37,822 bases of DNA from an uncultured Candidatus Actinomarina sp. (GCA_902596545.1 CACJUH010000004.1:89170-126991), one strand, 5' to 3'; counted from the first letter of the stretch, positions 1 to 9,768 are shown. Numbers and translations are program-made. Notes: generated by a model not told the origin, from the sequence alone.

Positions 1-465
1 GGAATAACCTACAAAAAAATCTTCACCGGCTTTTAGTCCTGACATTTTTTCTAAATTTGGAATTAATACTTCTACAGTTGTTCCAGGATATGTAGTCGAC
101 TCCAGTATCACCACCTGATTCTTTACAAGATTCTCTCCAACAGTCTTTGCAGCATTTATTACATAAGATAGATCTGGTTGATAATCAGTTAAAGGAGTAG
201 GTACGCTAATTACAATATTTCTACACTGTGATAGCTCTTTACTCTCTATAGTTGAATGAAAGTTTTTATGAGATTGTGATAATTCTTCATTTGATATATC
301 TTCTATTGGGGAATGGCCGTTGTTTATCATTTCAACTCTTTCAGAATTAATATCAAAACCTAATACTTTGAGACTACTTGTCGCTGCCTCCACTGCTAAG
401 GGTAATCCAACATAGCCAAGCCCTACTACTCCCAAGTCATATTTAAATTCAGTATTACTTACCAT
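1..465 (-). CDS. UDP-N-acetyl-hexosamine 6-dehydrogenase (WbpA/WecC type), N-terminal part, cut by window edge
   Basis: Reading leftwards from the ATG at 465 gives 155 codons that run off the window at base 1. The protein opens with a Rossmann nucleotide-binding motif (VVGLGYVGLPLA, about residues 13-24) and later shows SVPTPL and ESTTYPGTT, which is typical of UDP-GlcNAc/UDP-ManNAc dehydrogenases rather than of Ugd. The family oxidises C6 of a UDP-HexNAc to the uronic acid with two NAD+. The catalytic cysteine lies beyond the window. The start overlaps the stop of the upstream UDP-GlcNAc 2-epimerase by 11 bp, so the two are probably co-translated and together would make a UDP-ManNAcA-type precursor. 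The family is clear; the exact substrate (GlcNAc or ManNAc) is not. Confidence 0.88.
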   Translation of the reverse strand, partial: MVSNTEFKYDLGVVGLGYVGLPLAVEAATSSLKVLGFDINSERVEMINNGHSPIEDISNEELSQSHKNFHSTIESKELSQCRNIVISVPTPLTDYQPDLSYVINAAKTVGENLVKNQVVILESTTYPGTTVEVLIPNLEKMSGLKAGEDFFVGYS

Positions 466-1546
466 TAAAATCCTTAAAGATTCTCTCAGATGTATTACCA
501 TCCCATAGTTCTATTTCTTTGTAAGATGCAATTTTAGTATTTAAAGCATTGTTAATTTCATTAATAATATTTTTATTTACTCCAATCACTTTGTTTGTAC
601 CTTTACTTACTGTTATAGGTCTTTCAGTCTCTTCTCTTAAAGTTAAACATTTTTTATTCAAATAAGTTGTTTCTTCCTGTAGCCCTCCAGAATCAGTAAG
701 ACAAAGTTCCGAATTATACACTAAACCTAGAAACTTTATATAAGGTTGTGGATCAATCACTTTGAATTTAGATGTGTCAATTTTATTTTCATTGACATAC
801 TCTTTAAGTCTTGGATGGGCAGGAATTAATATATCATAATCATTTGTAAATTCAGAAATTCCACTAAAAATGATTTCTAAATTTTTATCTGTAAGATTGA
901 TTGGCCTATGTAAAGTAAGAACAAAGTATTTTCTTTCAATGGAAAATTCTTGTGGTGAAAAATTATCTATTGATGTGATCAAATCAAGATTTTTTGTTAA
1001 GGTATCAATCATTATATTTCCAACATTATGAATTTTTTCTTTTTTTATATTTTCACTAAGCAAATTTTCAACAGCATCATGTGACGGAGTATATAATTTA
1101 TCACAGACAGCATCAACCATAACCCTATTCCTCTCCTCAGGGGCATTTAAATTTTTTGACCTTAAACCTGCTTCTACATGAAAGCATTTGATGGAGTTGT
1201 TTTTGGCGGCTATTGCACCTGCAAGTGTAGAGGTTACATCTCCAAAAACAAATAAACTATTGACTTTGTTTTGGTTTAAGTGATTATCGAGCTCTTGAAT
1301 CATGTTTCCAAGTTGTTGATTCATTGATTTTTTTTGAATATTTAAATTTATATCAGGTTCTCTTAAGCCTATGTCTCGAAATATATCTTCGGACATGTTT
1401 TTATCCCAATGTTGTCCAGTATGAATAAATAAAACATTTAAGTTATTTTCTTCAAATTTGCTTAAAAGAGGAGCAACTTTGACAAAATTTGGTCTTGCAC
1501 CAACAAGCATTGCAGTATCATAATTTGTTTTTGTCACGTTTACCAT
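455..1546 (-). CDS. wecB: UDP-N-acetylglucosamine 2-epimerase (non-hydrolysing)
   Basis: The 363 aa product has the normal length for WecB/WbpI. It carries VGARPNFVKVAPL at the N-terminus, the GDVTSTLAG loop with the conserved Asp, HVEAGLRS, PEERNR, LTLHRP (conserved His) and DSGGLQEE near the C-terminus. These match the WecB catalytic set of Asp, two Glu and His. It interconverts UDP-GlcNAc and UDP-ManNAc in the cytoplasm. It is the first gene of a leftward unit; the next gene is a UDP-HexNAc dehydrogenase overlapping by 11 bp, which points to UDP-ManNAcA. A second, more divergent WecB homologue lies at 11612-12760. Start: ATG at 1546, with a TATTAA hexamer 11 nt upstream as a weak promoter candidate and no Shine-Dalgarno sequence. 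Confidence 0.92.
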   Translation of the reverse strand: MVNVTKTNYDTAMLVGARPNFVKVAPLLSKFEENNLNVLFIHTGQHWDKNMSEDIFRDIGLREPDINLNIQKKSMNQQLGNMIQELDNHLNQNKVNSLFVFGDVTSTLAGAIAAKNNSIKCFHVEAGLRSKNLNAPEERNRVMVDAVCDKLYTPSHDAVENLLSENIKKEKIHNVGNIMIDTLTKNLDLITSIDNFSPQEFSIERKYFVLTLHRPINLTDKNLEIIFSGISEFTNDYDILIPAHPRLKEYVNENKIDTSKFKVIDPQPYIKFLGLVYNSELCLTDSGGLQEETTYLNKKCLTLREETERPITVSKGTNKVIGVNKNIINEINNALNTKIASYKEIELWDGNTSERIFKDFNGK

Positions 1547-1577
1547 AATAGTAGGTATTAATAATCAAATTATTAAC

Positions 1578-1583
1578 TATTAT
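1578..1583 (+). promoter_or_regulatory. -10 box TATTAT, 7 nt before start codon (leaderless promoter)
   Basis: TATTAT is followed by exactly 7 nt and then the ATG at 1591, so transcription would start at or next to the A of the start codon. No Shine-Dalgarno sequence is present. The same spacing recurs at most other divergent gene heads in the window. No convincing -35 element was found. Confidence 0.55.
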
Positions 1584-1590
1584 TGAATCA

Positions 1591-2547
1591 ATGGCGAGAG
1601 TTGTCTTAAATATTTGTGGAGTTAAATCTAAAGGTGGAGTAACTGTCTTCAATAATTATCTAGAAAATAACTCAAATTTAGATTTATTTATAATTTATGA
1701 TAATCCTGATCTCGAAAGCCTTGTTACAAAGTATGAAAACGAATTTATTAGAGTACCTAGATACTTTCATCCTTTTTTAAACTTTTTTATTAATAAAACT
1801 ACAAAACAAAAAATTAATAATTACGAAAATATAATTCATTTTGGAAATTTAGCCTTCAAAACAAAACTAAAAACATTTACTTTTATTCAGAATATATTGC
1901 CGCTTGTAGCCCCAACTAATTCACTTAGAAATTTATTTCTTCGTATTTTTTACAGTTATAGTTTTAAAATTTCGGATGAAATTATTGTTCAACAGGAACA
2001 TGTTGCTAAATTAATTCCAAATACATCAGAAGTAAATATTATTGGAAAAATAAATTATTACGATATTGAACAGTCGAACAAAAGTGGTTTCATAATTATT
2101 TTTGAAAATATAAAAAATAAAAATCCAAAATTTACTTTAGATTTAATAATTGAATTATCAAAGCTGGATCACATAATAAATGTCATAGATTCAGAGAATT
2201 ATTTGCAAAAACTAAATAATATAAATTTATCAAGTAAGAATATCAATTTATATAATGACATTAGTTATTCTCAACTACAAAATCTATTTAGGCAAAACAA
2301 TACCTATATTCACTCAAGCGAATATGAGACTGTAGGTTTACCTATCTATGAAGCACTAAGTAATGGATTAAATGTAGTAATGCCAGACAGAGAATACTTT
2401 CAATTAAATACTCAAAATGTATTCAAGTATAAATTGAACAACTTAGAATCTGCAGTTACAGCTTGTAAAAATTCTACTACTAAACAACAGTCTAAAATTT
2501 TAAATGTTCCTATTTATCATGAAGACTGGAATTTAAATTTTCAATAA
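1591..2547 (+). CDS. Glycosyltransferase, GT4-like
   Basis: A 318 aa protein of glycosyltransferase type. The C-terminal half has the GT-B donor-site signature HSSEYETVGLPIYEALSNG, with the E-x7-E pattern of retaining GT4 enzymes. The N-terminus (NICGVKSKGGVTVFNNYL) resembles the acceptor domain start. It is shorter than the usual 350-400 aa and the N-terminal domain is divergent. It stands alone on the plus strand between two leftward units, with its own candidate promoter. Its last 38 bp overlap the 3' end of the convergent glycosyltransferase gene. Donor and acceptor cannot be deduced from the sequence. Confidence 0.75.
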   Translation: MARVVLNICGVKSKGGVTVFNNYLENNSNLDLFIIYDNPDLESLVTKYENEFIRVPRYFHPFLNFFINKTTKQKINNYENIIHFGNLAFKTKLKTFTFIQNILPLVAPTNSLRNLFLRIFYSYSFKISDEIIVQQEHVAKLIPNTSEVNIIGKINYYDIEQSNKSGFIIIFENIKNKNPKFTLDLIIELSKLDHIINVIDSENYLQKLNNINLSSKNINLYNDISYSQLQNLFRQNNTYIHSSEYETVGLPIYEALSNGLNVVMPDREYFQLNTQNVFKYKLNNLESAVTACKNSTTKQQSKILNVPIYHEDWNLNFQ

Positions 2548-3751
2548 TACTTTTTGAACTAAAATTATTTTCAAAATTATCAATATTTAATTTAACAGTT
2601 TGTAATTGAAAACTTTGTAAGAATTTTTGTATGTCTTCTTTTTGAGTATTGCTATTTATAATTTTTAAATTATTAAATAAATTTTCAAATTTATACATTG
2701 GATCATTTGAAATTTCAGCAAAATGCAGTACTGGTTTACCAAGTGAAATATACTCAATTACTTTACTTGGCAGTTGATAAGTGTTTTTGTTTCCGATAGA
2801 AAGAAGGATATGCATTTTATTTATCATCAAATCAATAGCTTCTGTTCTTGGGACAAGATTTTTAAATGTATGTTGTTTGTTGTTCAAATATGAAATAAAA
2901 TATTTTTTTGATTCGTTATTTATATACCAATAATGATGAAAATCAATTTCTGAATCTTTACAAATACTATTTAAATAATTAGTTGGTTCTCTAATTCCTT
3001 CAGTAAATATACCAAAGTAACCGATATTGACAGGAACACCTGAATAATTGTATTTTTCAGATGAAGAGATTTTATTTAAATCTATTTTTGATATTGGGTG
3101 TCCTATAATTAATTTTTTTGGATCAAGATTAAAATGTTCTTGATGAAATAACATTGACTCATAGTGCGTAAAAATAATTCTTTTACATTTTGTATAGTAT
3201 TTTTTTTCAAAATAAGTATTAATGAAAGAATATAAAAACTTATTATTTTCAGGTGAATCTTTTTTTAATGAAAATGGGTCGCCAATATCCATAATCCAAT
3301 CTGATGAGTGTTTAGACAATATTGATCCACATAGATGTGAAGTAAAAGGAAGACTTACTGAAAATATATAATCATAATTTTTTGGTATTTTCTTTTTATT
3401 TTTGTATATTGTAAAAGCCCAAAACATGGCATAATCTGGCCAAGAGAATGTCTTGAATAAAAATCTGTAGAGTTTTTTTAAAGAATTATAAACAAAATTC
3501 TTGATAGCGGTATTTTGAGCATTATTATTTGCATCTTTTCTTATTGAAGAAATAGTCGATGATATTTTTTTGTTACCAAAATATAATATATCATAATTTT
3601 TCACAGAATCATCTGGAGGAGTTCCCGTAAGTATAGTCACTTGATTTCCTCTCTCAATTAGATCATCAATTATCATTTTCCAACGAGTTGTTCTCGGACT
3701 GACGTGAGGTAAAAACTGGTGTGTTGCAATTAGAATTTTTTTATTATTCAT
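2510..3751 (-). CDS. Glycosyltransferase, GT4-like
   Basis: A 413 aa cytoplasmic GT-B-fold glycosyltransferase. The N-terminus (KKILIATHQFLPHVSPRTTR) is a typical GT4 start including the glycine-poor acceptor loop, and QLPSKVIEYISLGKPVL near the C-terminus is the donor-binding stretch with its conserved Glu. It is last in the asnB-flippase-heparinase-polymerase unit, and its ATG overlaps the polymerase stop by 8 bp. It probably adds one residue of the repeat unit handled by that flippase and polymerase. The 3' end overlaps the convergent gene by 38 bp. The sugar specificity is unknown. Confidence 0.8.
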   Translation of the reverse strand: MNNKKILIATHQFLPHVSPRTTRWKMIIDDLIERGNQVTILTGTPPDDSVKNYDILYFGNKKISSTISSIRKDANNNAQNTAIKNFVYNSLKKLYRFLFKTFSWPDYAMFWAFTIYKNKKKIPKNYDYIFSVSLPFTSHLCGSILSKHSSDWIMDIGDPFSLKKDSPENNKFLYSFINTYFEKKYYTKCKRIIFTHYESMLFHQEHFNLDPKKLIIGHPISKIDLNKISSSEKYNYSGVPVNIGYFGIFTEGIREPTNYLNSICKDSEIDFHHYWYINNESKKYFISYLNNKQHTFKNLVPRTEAIDLMINKMHILLSIGNKNTYQLPSKVIEYISLGKPVLHFAEISNDPMYKFENLFNNLKIINSNTQKEDIQKFLQSFQLQTVKLNIDNFENNFSSKSIIENLNSSLHDK

Positions 3752-5114
3752 TTTTACTCATATTTAAGCTAAATGCTATAGCTATTGCTAAATGTGATGA
3801 TAGTTCTTCTGCTTGATATGAAAACATAAAGAGCGTTGAAATTATGCTTGTTAATATAAATGGTTGTAATTTGGAATTTTGTAATACTAATTTTCTTAAT
3901 ATATCAATAATTATGTAAAGAAACCACAACAGTCCAATAAGTCCAGTTGACATTAATATATTCGCATATAAATTATTAAAAGAAACTACTTGTCCTGGAT
4001 TTCTGTAAATTATTTGATTATCTATTTCTTTTCTCGATGCTTCATCAGCTGCATATGAAAAAATAATATTTGAATGTCCAAAACCATCACCAAATAACGA
4101 AAAACCTTGGTCAAATATATAATCAATTAAAAAAGCTGTATTCTCAAATGCATCAAGACCAATTGATGTAATTTCACTTAATCTTCCAAAAGTAGCATCT
4201 GGTACACTTTGTGAATTTTTAAGCTCATCGAGCTTATCTTCAGAAACACATACGCACTCGCTTAAATTTTCACAATATTTATTGTCAGGAGGAAATTGAT
4301 AGGAAATTGAACTAGAAAAGAAAGTTACTATCAGGAATATTGCAAGCATAATCATTAAATTAAACTCGGCTTTCTTATGTATCAATATGATTAATAAGAA
4401 AATTAAAATAGCTGAAAAAAACAGCGCAGTATAGCCAGTTAAACTTCTGCTTAATACGATGCTCAAAATAGGTATTAATGATAAAAAATACCATTTTTTA
4501 TTCTTTTTACCTAAATAAAAGAAGTATGGAATAAATGGTACAGTCCATATTGCGAGAAAACTTGGTTCTCGAAATGTTCCGTAATTGCGTAATATGCTAC
4601 AAGCTCTTTCTATTGGTTGCGTCCAACCACCAGACCCTGATCTATTTCTTGGAAAATCACTATATCCAATTAGGTAAGAGAAGTAACTAATTATTGATAA
4701 AGTTGAAATTATCAAACATGAAATAAGTAAAAATGTAATTATTTTCTCAAAAGAATATTTTTGAAATAAATAATTTAAAGAGTAGATAATCCCTAAAAAA
4801 AGAGCTAACTTCAATATTCTCAGGCTTATGTATTGAAAATAAGAAGTGCTTGCATACTTTGGCAATACAAGGTCGTTAAACATTGATTGAAATAAAGTAA
4901 CAAACACTCCATAAATAATCCAATTCCTAATATTTATTAAATTAAAATTTGGAATTCTAAAACCAAAAAAATACAAAATTACAAAAACTAATAAAAAAAA
5001 CGAAACACCTATCCAGTAAATTGGAATATTTCTAATTGAAAAAGCATCCAGTCCTTCTAGAGTGACAAAAAATAAAAGAGAAAAACCTAAAATTTTTGAG
5101 TATTTTATATTCAA
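3744..5114 (-). CDS. O-antigen/exopolysaccharide polymerase-like integral membrane protein (Wzy family)
   Basis: A 456 aa, strongly hydrophobic protein with about ten or more membrane segments. A large hydrophilic loop (around residues 270-350) contains several cysteines (YCENLSECVCVSED). FREPSFLAIW and SRSLTGYTALFFSA are motifs of O-antigen polymerase/ligase-like proteins. Such proteins join lipid-linked repeat units on the outer face of the cytoplasmic membrane. The start is TTG at 5114, overlapping the heparinase-like gene's TGA as TTGA (4 bp); the same coupling occurs at 21652. Its neighbours (flippase and GT) make a Wzy role more likely than a WaaL ligase role, but sequence alone cannot separate the two. 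Confidence 0.75.
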   Translation of the reverse strand: MNIKYSKILGFSLLFFVTLEGLDAFSIRNIPIYWIGVSFFLLVFVILYFFGFRIPNFNLINIRNWIIYGVFVTLFQSMFNDLVLPKYASTSYFQYISLRILKLALFLGIIYSLNYLFQKYSFEKIITFLLISCLIISTLSIISYFSYLIGYSDFPRNRSGSGGWTQPIERACSILRNYGTFREPSFLAIWTVPFIPYFFYLGKKNKKWYFLSLIPILSIVLSRSLTGYTALFFSAILIFLLIILIHKKAEFNLMIMLAIFLIVTFFSSSISYQFPPDNKYCENLSECVCVSEDKLDELKNSQSVPDATFGRLSEITSIGLDAFENTAFLIDYIFDQGFSLFGDGFGHSNIIFSYAADEASRKEIDNQIIYRNPGQVVSFNNLYANILMSTGLIGLLWFLYIIIDILRKLVLQNSKLQPFILTSIISTLFMFSYQAEELSSHLAIAIAFSLNMSKNE

Positions 5115-6727
5115 TCTATCCTCTTGTAGCCATTTGAAAATTGTACTTTAATTCCGTTGTTTTCTTCTCCCCATGAATTATATTCTTCTAATTCAACATC
5201 TTTAGAAAAATCTTGAATATTCACTACTCCATCATTTATTTGAATCTTCCTATAAATTCTTCTTCCATTAAAATCAGCAAAACCAACAAAATTATTTTTA
5301 TCAAACTTTAATACTTCCCCACTCGTCATATGATTTAATTTAAAACAATCAAACTCATCCTCCTTAGGAAAATTCATTTTTGGTTGTGGTCCCCAATGAT
5401 ACGCTAATGATTTAAATTTATTTCTTAAATCAATATTATCTGTATATGTACCTGTACCAGGATCTCTTGCAATCCATTTATCTCCTGAAAAACACTCTAT
5501 AGAAAGCTGATCGTAGTGCGAATGGCCTCCAAATCCATTTTGTCCTATAGGTCCACATCTTATACTGAAATACTGATCATCATTTCTCCATATATAAATT
5601 CCAAAATCCCTTGATGTATAACATTCATAGTCTTTAGTAAAAACTTTAATACCTTTACTTTTTACAGCTTTCAATTCATCCAATGATGAAATATCTGAAT
5701 CTATAATTTGTTTGAATTTATCCTGAGTCTTATTATCTTGATTATTGCCATTGTAAAGATTGTCAATTAAATTCATTAACCAATTCATTTTTAATGGTTC
5801 ATCTTCATTAAATGAAAAATAGAATAACCTTCCAGAGTCATTATCTCCAATTTGAGATAATTCACCATCAACAATTAATAAAGAAAGGAATATTTTGTTT
5901 GCTTTAATTATTTCATCAATTTCTTCCAAAAGTTTTGATTGACTATCCATTTCTTGGATTGATAATCTACATAAAATTAAAGCTTCACTAACAAAAGCTG
6001 CATAGTGCGATGAACCTTCAAAGCTAGTACCATCATTATTAAATTGTTTTTTAATCTCAGATCTTAATTTATTTTGAAAATATTCAAATTCTTCATAATC
6101 ATTTTCAAATCTAAATGTTGCGATTGTAAGTAAAATAGAAGTTAATTCTATTAAATAATGGTTGCCCACTACATTTCCGCTATCTTCTAAATTATTTTTA
6201 ATGTACTCATAATGTTGACTTATATAAGAGCTAATCAAATCTTTATTGTTACCTAAAATTTCAGCCTTTCCTGATTTATTTTCTATAGACAAAAAATGAA
6301 ATATCAGATTTATATTACGAATTGCTACATCCATTGGGCTATCCCAGTATATTTTTGGAAATTTACTTACATCTATAGTTCCAGAACTTGCTTTCTGTAG
6401 ATATTGAAGCCTTGATGCTTCGTATGGTACTTTAACATCTGCAATATTAAAAAAAGCAGGTTTTAACTTCTTGTTCGCAAAATCGAAGTTGGAAAAAATA
6501 TCACTAGAAAGAATATATTGATCTGTAGATTTACCAAAAATCTTAATTTCTTCATCAAGGCTTATTTCATTCTCAGTAGATACTTGGCAAAATTTGTTTA
6601 TAAAATGTTGATATGAAGTATCTCTTCTTTCAAATAATTTATAATTTGAGGGAATTGATTTTTCAGAATTTAATAAATTATTAAATTGGTACTTAACTCT
6701 TTTTAAAATAGTAATCAGATTAAACAT
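5111..6727 (-). CDS. Heparinase II/III family protein
   Basis: A 538 aa protein. An alpha-helical toroid-like region (residues about 130-340) carries SGNVVGNHYLIEL (Asn-His around 189-190), TSFEGSSHYAAF (235-245) and GDNDSGR (294-300). The beta-sandwich domain begins with GFGGHSHYDQLS (398-409), the conserved His-rich heparinase II/III motif. Family members are polysaccharide lyases acting on uronic-acid polymers. No signal peptide is visible, so export is unclear. Partners of this type that sit in polysaccharide loci beside AsnB may edit the polymer or may not be conventional lyases. It sits between flippase and polymerase genes with overlaps of 8 and 4 bp, so its substrate is probably the glycan made here. 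Confidence 0.82.
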   Translation of the reverse strand: MFNLITILKRVKYQFNNLLNSEKSIPSNYKLFERRDTSYQHFINKFCQVSTENEISLDEEIKIFGKSTDQYILSSDIFSNFDFANKKLKPAFFNIADVKVPYEASRLQYLQKASSGTIDVSKFPKIYWDSPMDVAIRNINLIFHFLSIENKSGKAEILGNNKDLISSYISQHYEYIKNNLEDSGNVVGNHYLIELTSILLTIATFRFENDYEEFEYFQNKLRSEIKKQFNNDGTSFEGSSHYAAFVSEALILCRLSIQEMDSQSKLLEEIDEIIKANKIFLSLLIVDGELSQIGDNDSGRLFYFSFNEDEPLKMNWLMNLIDNLYNGNNQDNKTQDKFKQIIDSDISSLDELKAVKSKGIKVFTKDYECYTSRDFGIYIWRNDDQYFSIRCGPIGQNGFGGHSHYDQLSIECFSGDKWIARDPGTGTYTDNIDLRNKFKSLAYHWGPQPKMNFPKEDEFDCFKLNHMTSGEVLKFDKNNFVGFADFNGRRIYRKIQINDGVVNIQDFSKDVELEEYNSWGEENNGIKVQFSNGYKRID

Positions 6728-7931
6728 AAGACTTTCTAAAACTAATTGTCGTTGCTAAGGCAATCAAAATTTGTGAAGCAACTATTGATAAAACAGCAGG
6801 ATTATCAGCAAAATTGTGTATTAAATAATAAGATATACAAGACAATATTGCACCAATTGTTATTGATTTTGTTAAATTAATTTCAAAATTTAAAGCTCTT
6901 GAGAATATAATATTGATTCTTGACCAGACCATTAATGGAAGGCAAAAAAGTATAGATGAAGTATATGTAGATACATCACTGAATTCACTTCCGAGCAAAG
7001 AAATAAATACATCATTTGCAATATTACGAAGCAAGAAAAATAAAATGGGAACGGAAAAAGATAAGAAAAATACTTTTTTAAGTTGAGACCTTACTTGTTT
7101 AACCTCTGACTTTTCTCGTGTTTTTGATAATTCTGGAAATAATATATCTAAACTAGCGGCTAACAATTGGAAGATAATTTCCAATATCCTTCTTGACCAA
7201 GCTAACACTCCTAATATTGGACCTGTATAAAATAAACCAAGTAAAACAATGTCTAATTCGGAAATTAATGCACTTGAAAATGTTGTAAGTACCATTTTCT
7301 TACCAGAACTTTGCAATTCAATTTTTACATTTTTTGAATTTTCAATTTTAAAAAGTACATCTTTTGTAGGAATAGATTTATGCGCAACTAAAAGAAATAA
7401 GAAAAGCATTAAAACTTGATAGCTTATCAATGTATTTACTGAAAACCCACGAATTACAATAATCCATGCACCTAGACCGTATAATATCGTTCTTAAAAAT
7501 ATTTGCTTGGAGCTAGTAACAAAATCTCCCCTTGATTGAAAATAAGCCAGTGCGACATGAATCATCTCATTAAAAACAAATCCTAATAAAAATAAGAAAG
7601 TCATTGATAAATCTCTGTTAAGTATTGAAGTCAATGGGATTAAAATAACAAGTGAAATTAAAAAATTTCTAAAAATTAAAAAATAAGAATTAGAAAACAT
7701 AAGCTTTGAATTTTCATTTTTTTGAGCTAAAAGCTTAGTTACTACTAAAGCTAATGACATAACTGCTGCTGTCCCTATTAAAACCGATAAACTTTTTGAA
7801 GATGCGTACTCACCGTATGTTTCAGCTCCATACTCTCTGCTTATAATCGTAATTAAAAAGAAATTTACAACCAAGAGAGTTAACTGCATTATTGATATAT
7901 AAACTGTATTTTTTTTCCAATTTTTAATCAA
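6720..7931 (-). CDS. Oligosaccharide flippase (Wzx, polysaccharide transporter family)
   Basis: A 403 aa membrane protein with about twelve hydrophobic segments. It begins KNWKKNTVYISIMQ, followed by a first helix and SREYGAETYGEYASSKS, the typical N-terminal signature of Wzx/PST flippases (REYG..YGEY). It would flip undecaprenyl-linked repeat units across the membrane. Start: TTG at 7931 (8 bp overlap with asnB); the alternative Met at residue 15 would remove the conserved amphipathic start. It is the only recognisable flippase in the window, although two initiating transferases and three polymerase/ligase-like proteins are present. Confidence 0.85.
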   Translation of the reverse strand: MIKNWKKNTVYISIMQLTLLVVNFFLITIISREYGAETYGEYASSKSLSVLIGTAAVMSLALVVTKLLAQKNENSKLMFSNSYFLIFRNFLISLVILIPLTSILNRDLSMTFLFLLGFVFNEMIHVALAYFQSRGDFVTSSKQIFLRTILYGLGAWIIVIRGFSVNTLISYQVLMLFLFLLVAHKSIPTKDVLFKIENSKNVKIELQSSGKKMVLTTFSSALISELDIVLLGLFYTGPILGVLAWSRRILEIIFQLLAASLDILFPELSKTREKSEVKQVRSQLKKVFFLSFSVPILFFLLRNIANDVFISLLGSEFSDVSTYTSSILFCLPLMVWSRINIIFSRALNFEINLTKSITIGAILSCISYYLIHNFADNPAVLSIVASQILIALATTISFRKSYV

Positions 7932-9768
7932 TTTTGCTCCTAGTTAAATGCCAATTTGCCAAGTTTGAGAGATACCATTTCTTTTGATAATCACTACCTG
8001 CAAGAACTGATTTTAAATATTTATTATTAAACAAATTCGTTGACTTATTAAATTCATATATACCGTCATAAAAATAGTTCTGATCTTTTTTAATCCATTC
8101 ACCTACAGGAGCTCTAAAGCCTTGCTTTGGTCTATTAAATATTTTTTCTGATATATGTTTGTTCGCAACTTTTTTTAAAAGAGGTTTTGTTTCATTGTTT
8201 TTAAAGATAATTTCTTCGGGAATTGAGAGGACAAATTCAACAAGCTCATGATCAAGAAATGGAACCCTCGCTTCAATTGAAGATTGCATTACTAGCTTAT
8301 CCATACGCATAAGCAAAAGCTCAGGAAGTCGAATTTTTAAATCGACTAAAGTCATCCACTTTGAAAGTTTTGAATTTCTATTTGAAAAATATTGATCCCA
8401 CATATTGTCAACATAATGTATTGAACTATATTCATTAGAAATACCACCACTAACTAAATTGTTTATTTCTGAGAGATTGAACCCAAGAGCTCCTCCTGAA
8501 AATGAAGTTCTATTAAATAGAATATTGGACACTAGATTACTTCTATGGTTATCAAACGTAAATGAAGAATTTCTTTTTGAAGTTATTGGTTTTATCAATC
8601 TGTTCAATTTCATAAATCTCAACCAGTGTTCATAACCGTAAAACAATTCATCAGCTCCTTCACCAACTTGGATAACTTTGATGTTATTTTTTCTGGAAGA
8701 TCTTCCTAAAAAATAAAGAGGAATACCTACCTCATCTCCTACCAAGTCATCTTGATAAAAAGAATAATTATCAAGTAATTGCTTAAAATCGGAGTAAGAA
8801 ATTGTGTCCTCTACTAATTCAACTCCAATTTCAGATGCTGCAAACCTAGCTTCTTGTACTTCACCCTTGTAGCCCTCAAAATGGTCTTCATAATCGATAT
8901 TGAAACTTTTTATTTTTGAGTCGTTACCTTCGTTCATTAATTTACCTATAAGCGAAGAATCTAATCCCCCTGATAAAAATAAACCAACTTCAACATCGCT
9001 TACTTTTCTGTATTCGACCGATTTTATCAAAAGCTCTTCGACTTTTTTTATCGCTTCATGTTCGCTTATATCATTGTTTATTTCAAATTTGAAAGGATCC
9101 CAATAAGTTTTTTTGTAAATATCTCCATTTTTATTTATCACTGTGTATTGTCCTGGTTCTAATTTAAAAATATTTTTGTTTCCGGTCTGGTCACCAGGTA
9201 TACAAAGATGTCTTAGATAGGCTAAATATGAATCTAAATTAGCCTCAAAGCTTATTACCCCTGATTGTTCGATAGTTTTTAGTTCTGAGCTGAAAATTAG
9301 AAACTCATCATTTAATGAATAATACAAAGGCTTAATGCCGATTCTATCTCTTGCTAAAAAGACACTGTTTTCAAATGAATCAAATATAGCAAATGCAAAC
9401 TGCCCTCTTAATTTCTGAAGTATTTGTTCTCCAAATTCTATATATCCATACAGTAAAACTTCTGTATCACCTTCTGTTCTAAAGCTAACACCTAAGGCTT
9501 CCAATTCTTTTCTTATTTCTCTATAGTTATAGATTTCACCATTAAATACTATTGTGAACCTTTTGTCGTCTGATTTAAAAGGCTGATTAGATCTTTGATC
9601 TAAATCAATAATTGCTAAGCGTGTATGAATAAAAACTACATTGTTTTTAATAAATTGAACTTCAGAGTAATCAGGCCCTCTATGCTCTAATGAAGCACCT
9701 ATCCTGTTTGCTATTTCTGGATTTATATCATTATCAGAAAAGTCAAATATTCCAGCTATTCCACACAT
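7924..9768 (-). CDS. asnB: Asparagine synthase (glutamine-hydrolysing)-type amidotransferase
   Basis: A 614 aa two-domain protein. The N-terminal class II glutaminase domain has the nucleophile Cys2 (MCGIAGIFDF), RGPD (30-33) and FNGEIYN (75-81). The ATP-pyrophosphatase domain has the SGGLDSS loop at 266-272, and the C-terminal part continues to the end. All key residues are present, so it should be active. It heads the leftward unit with the flippase, heparinase-like protein, polymerase and GT. In such loci the WbpS-type homologues amidate uronic-acid sugars, which suits the uronate-forming dehydrogenases found here. A housekeeping asparagine synthetase role cannot be excluded. The ATG at 9768 has a -10-like box 7 nt upstream. 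Confidence 0.9.
   Translation of the reverse strand: MCGIAGIFDFSDNDINPEIANRIGASLEHRGPDYSEVQFIKNNVVFIHTRLAIIDLDQRSNQPFKSDDKRFTIVFNGEIYNYREIRKELEALGVSFRTEGDTEVLLYGYIEFGEQILQKLRGQFAFAIFDSFENSVFLARDRIGIKPLYYSLNDEFLIFSSELKTIEQSGVISFEANLDSYLAYLRHLCIPGDQTGNKNIFKLEPGQYTVINKNGDIYKKTYWDPFKFEINNDISEHEAIKKVEELLIKSVEYRKVSDVEVGLFLSGGLDSSLIGKLMNEGNDSKIKSFNIDYEDHFEGYKGEVQEARFAASEIGVELVEDTISYSDFKQLLDNYSFYQDDLVGDEVGIPLYFLGRSSRKNNIKVIQVGEGADELFYGYEHWLRFMKLNRLIKPITSKRNSSFTFDNHRSNLVSNILFNRTSFSGGALGFNLSEINNLVSGGISNEYSSIHYVDNMWDQYFSNRNSKLSKWMTLVDLKIRLPELLLMRMDKLVMQSSIEARVPFLDHELVEFVLSIPEEIIFKNNETKPLLKKVANKHISEKIFNRPKQGFRAPVGEWIKKDQNYFYDGIYEFNKSTNLFNNKYLKSVLAGSDYQKKWYLSNLANWHLTRSKID

Noticed and set aside
8900-9106. 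Short plus-strand open frame inside asnB
   Set aside because: It is antisense to conserved asnB sequence including the SGGLDSS loop, with no recognisable domain. The same applies to the open frames inside dnaG, glyS, the RmlD-like gene and others.
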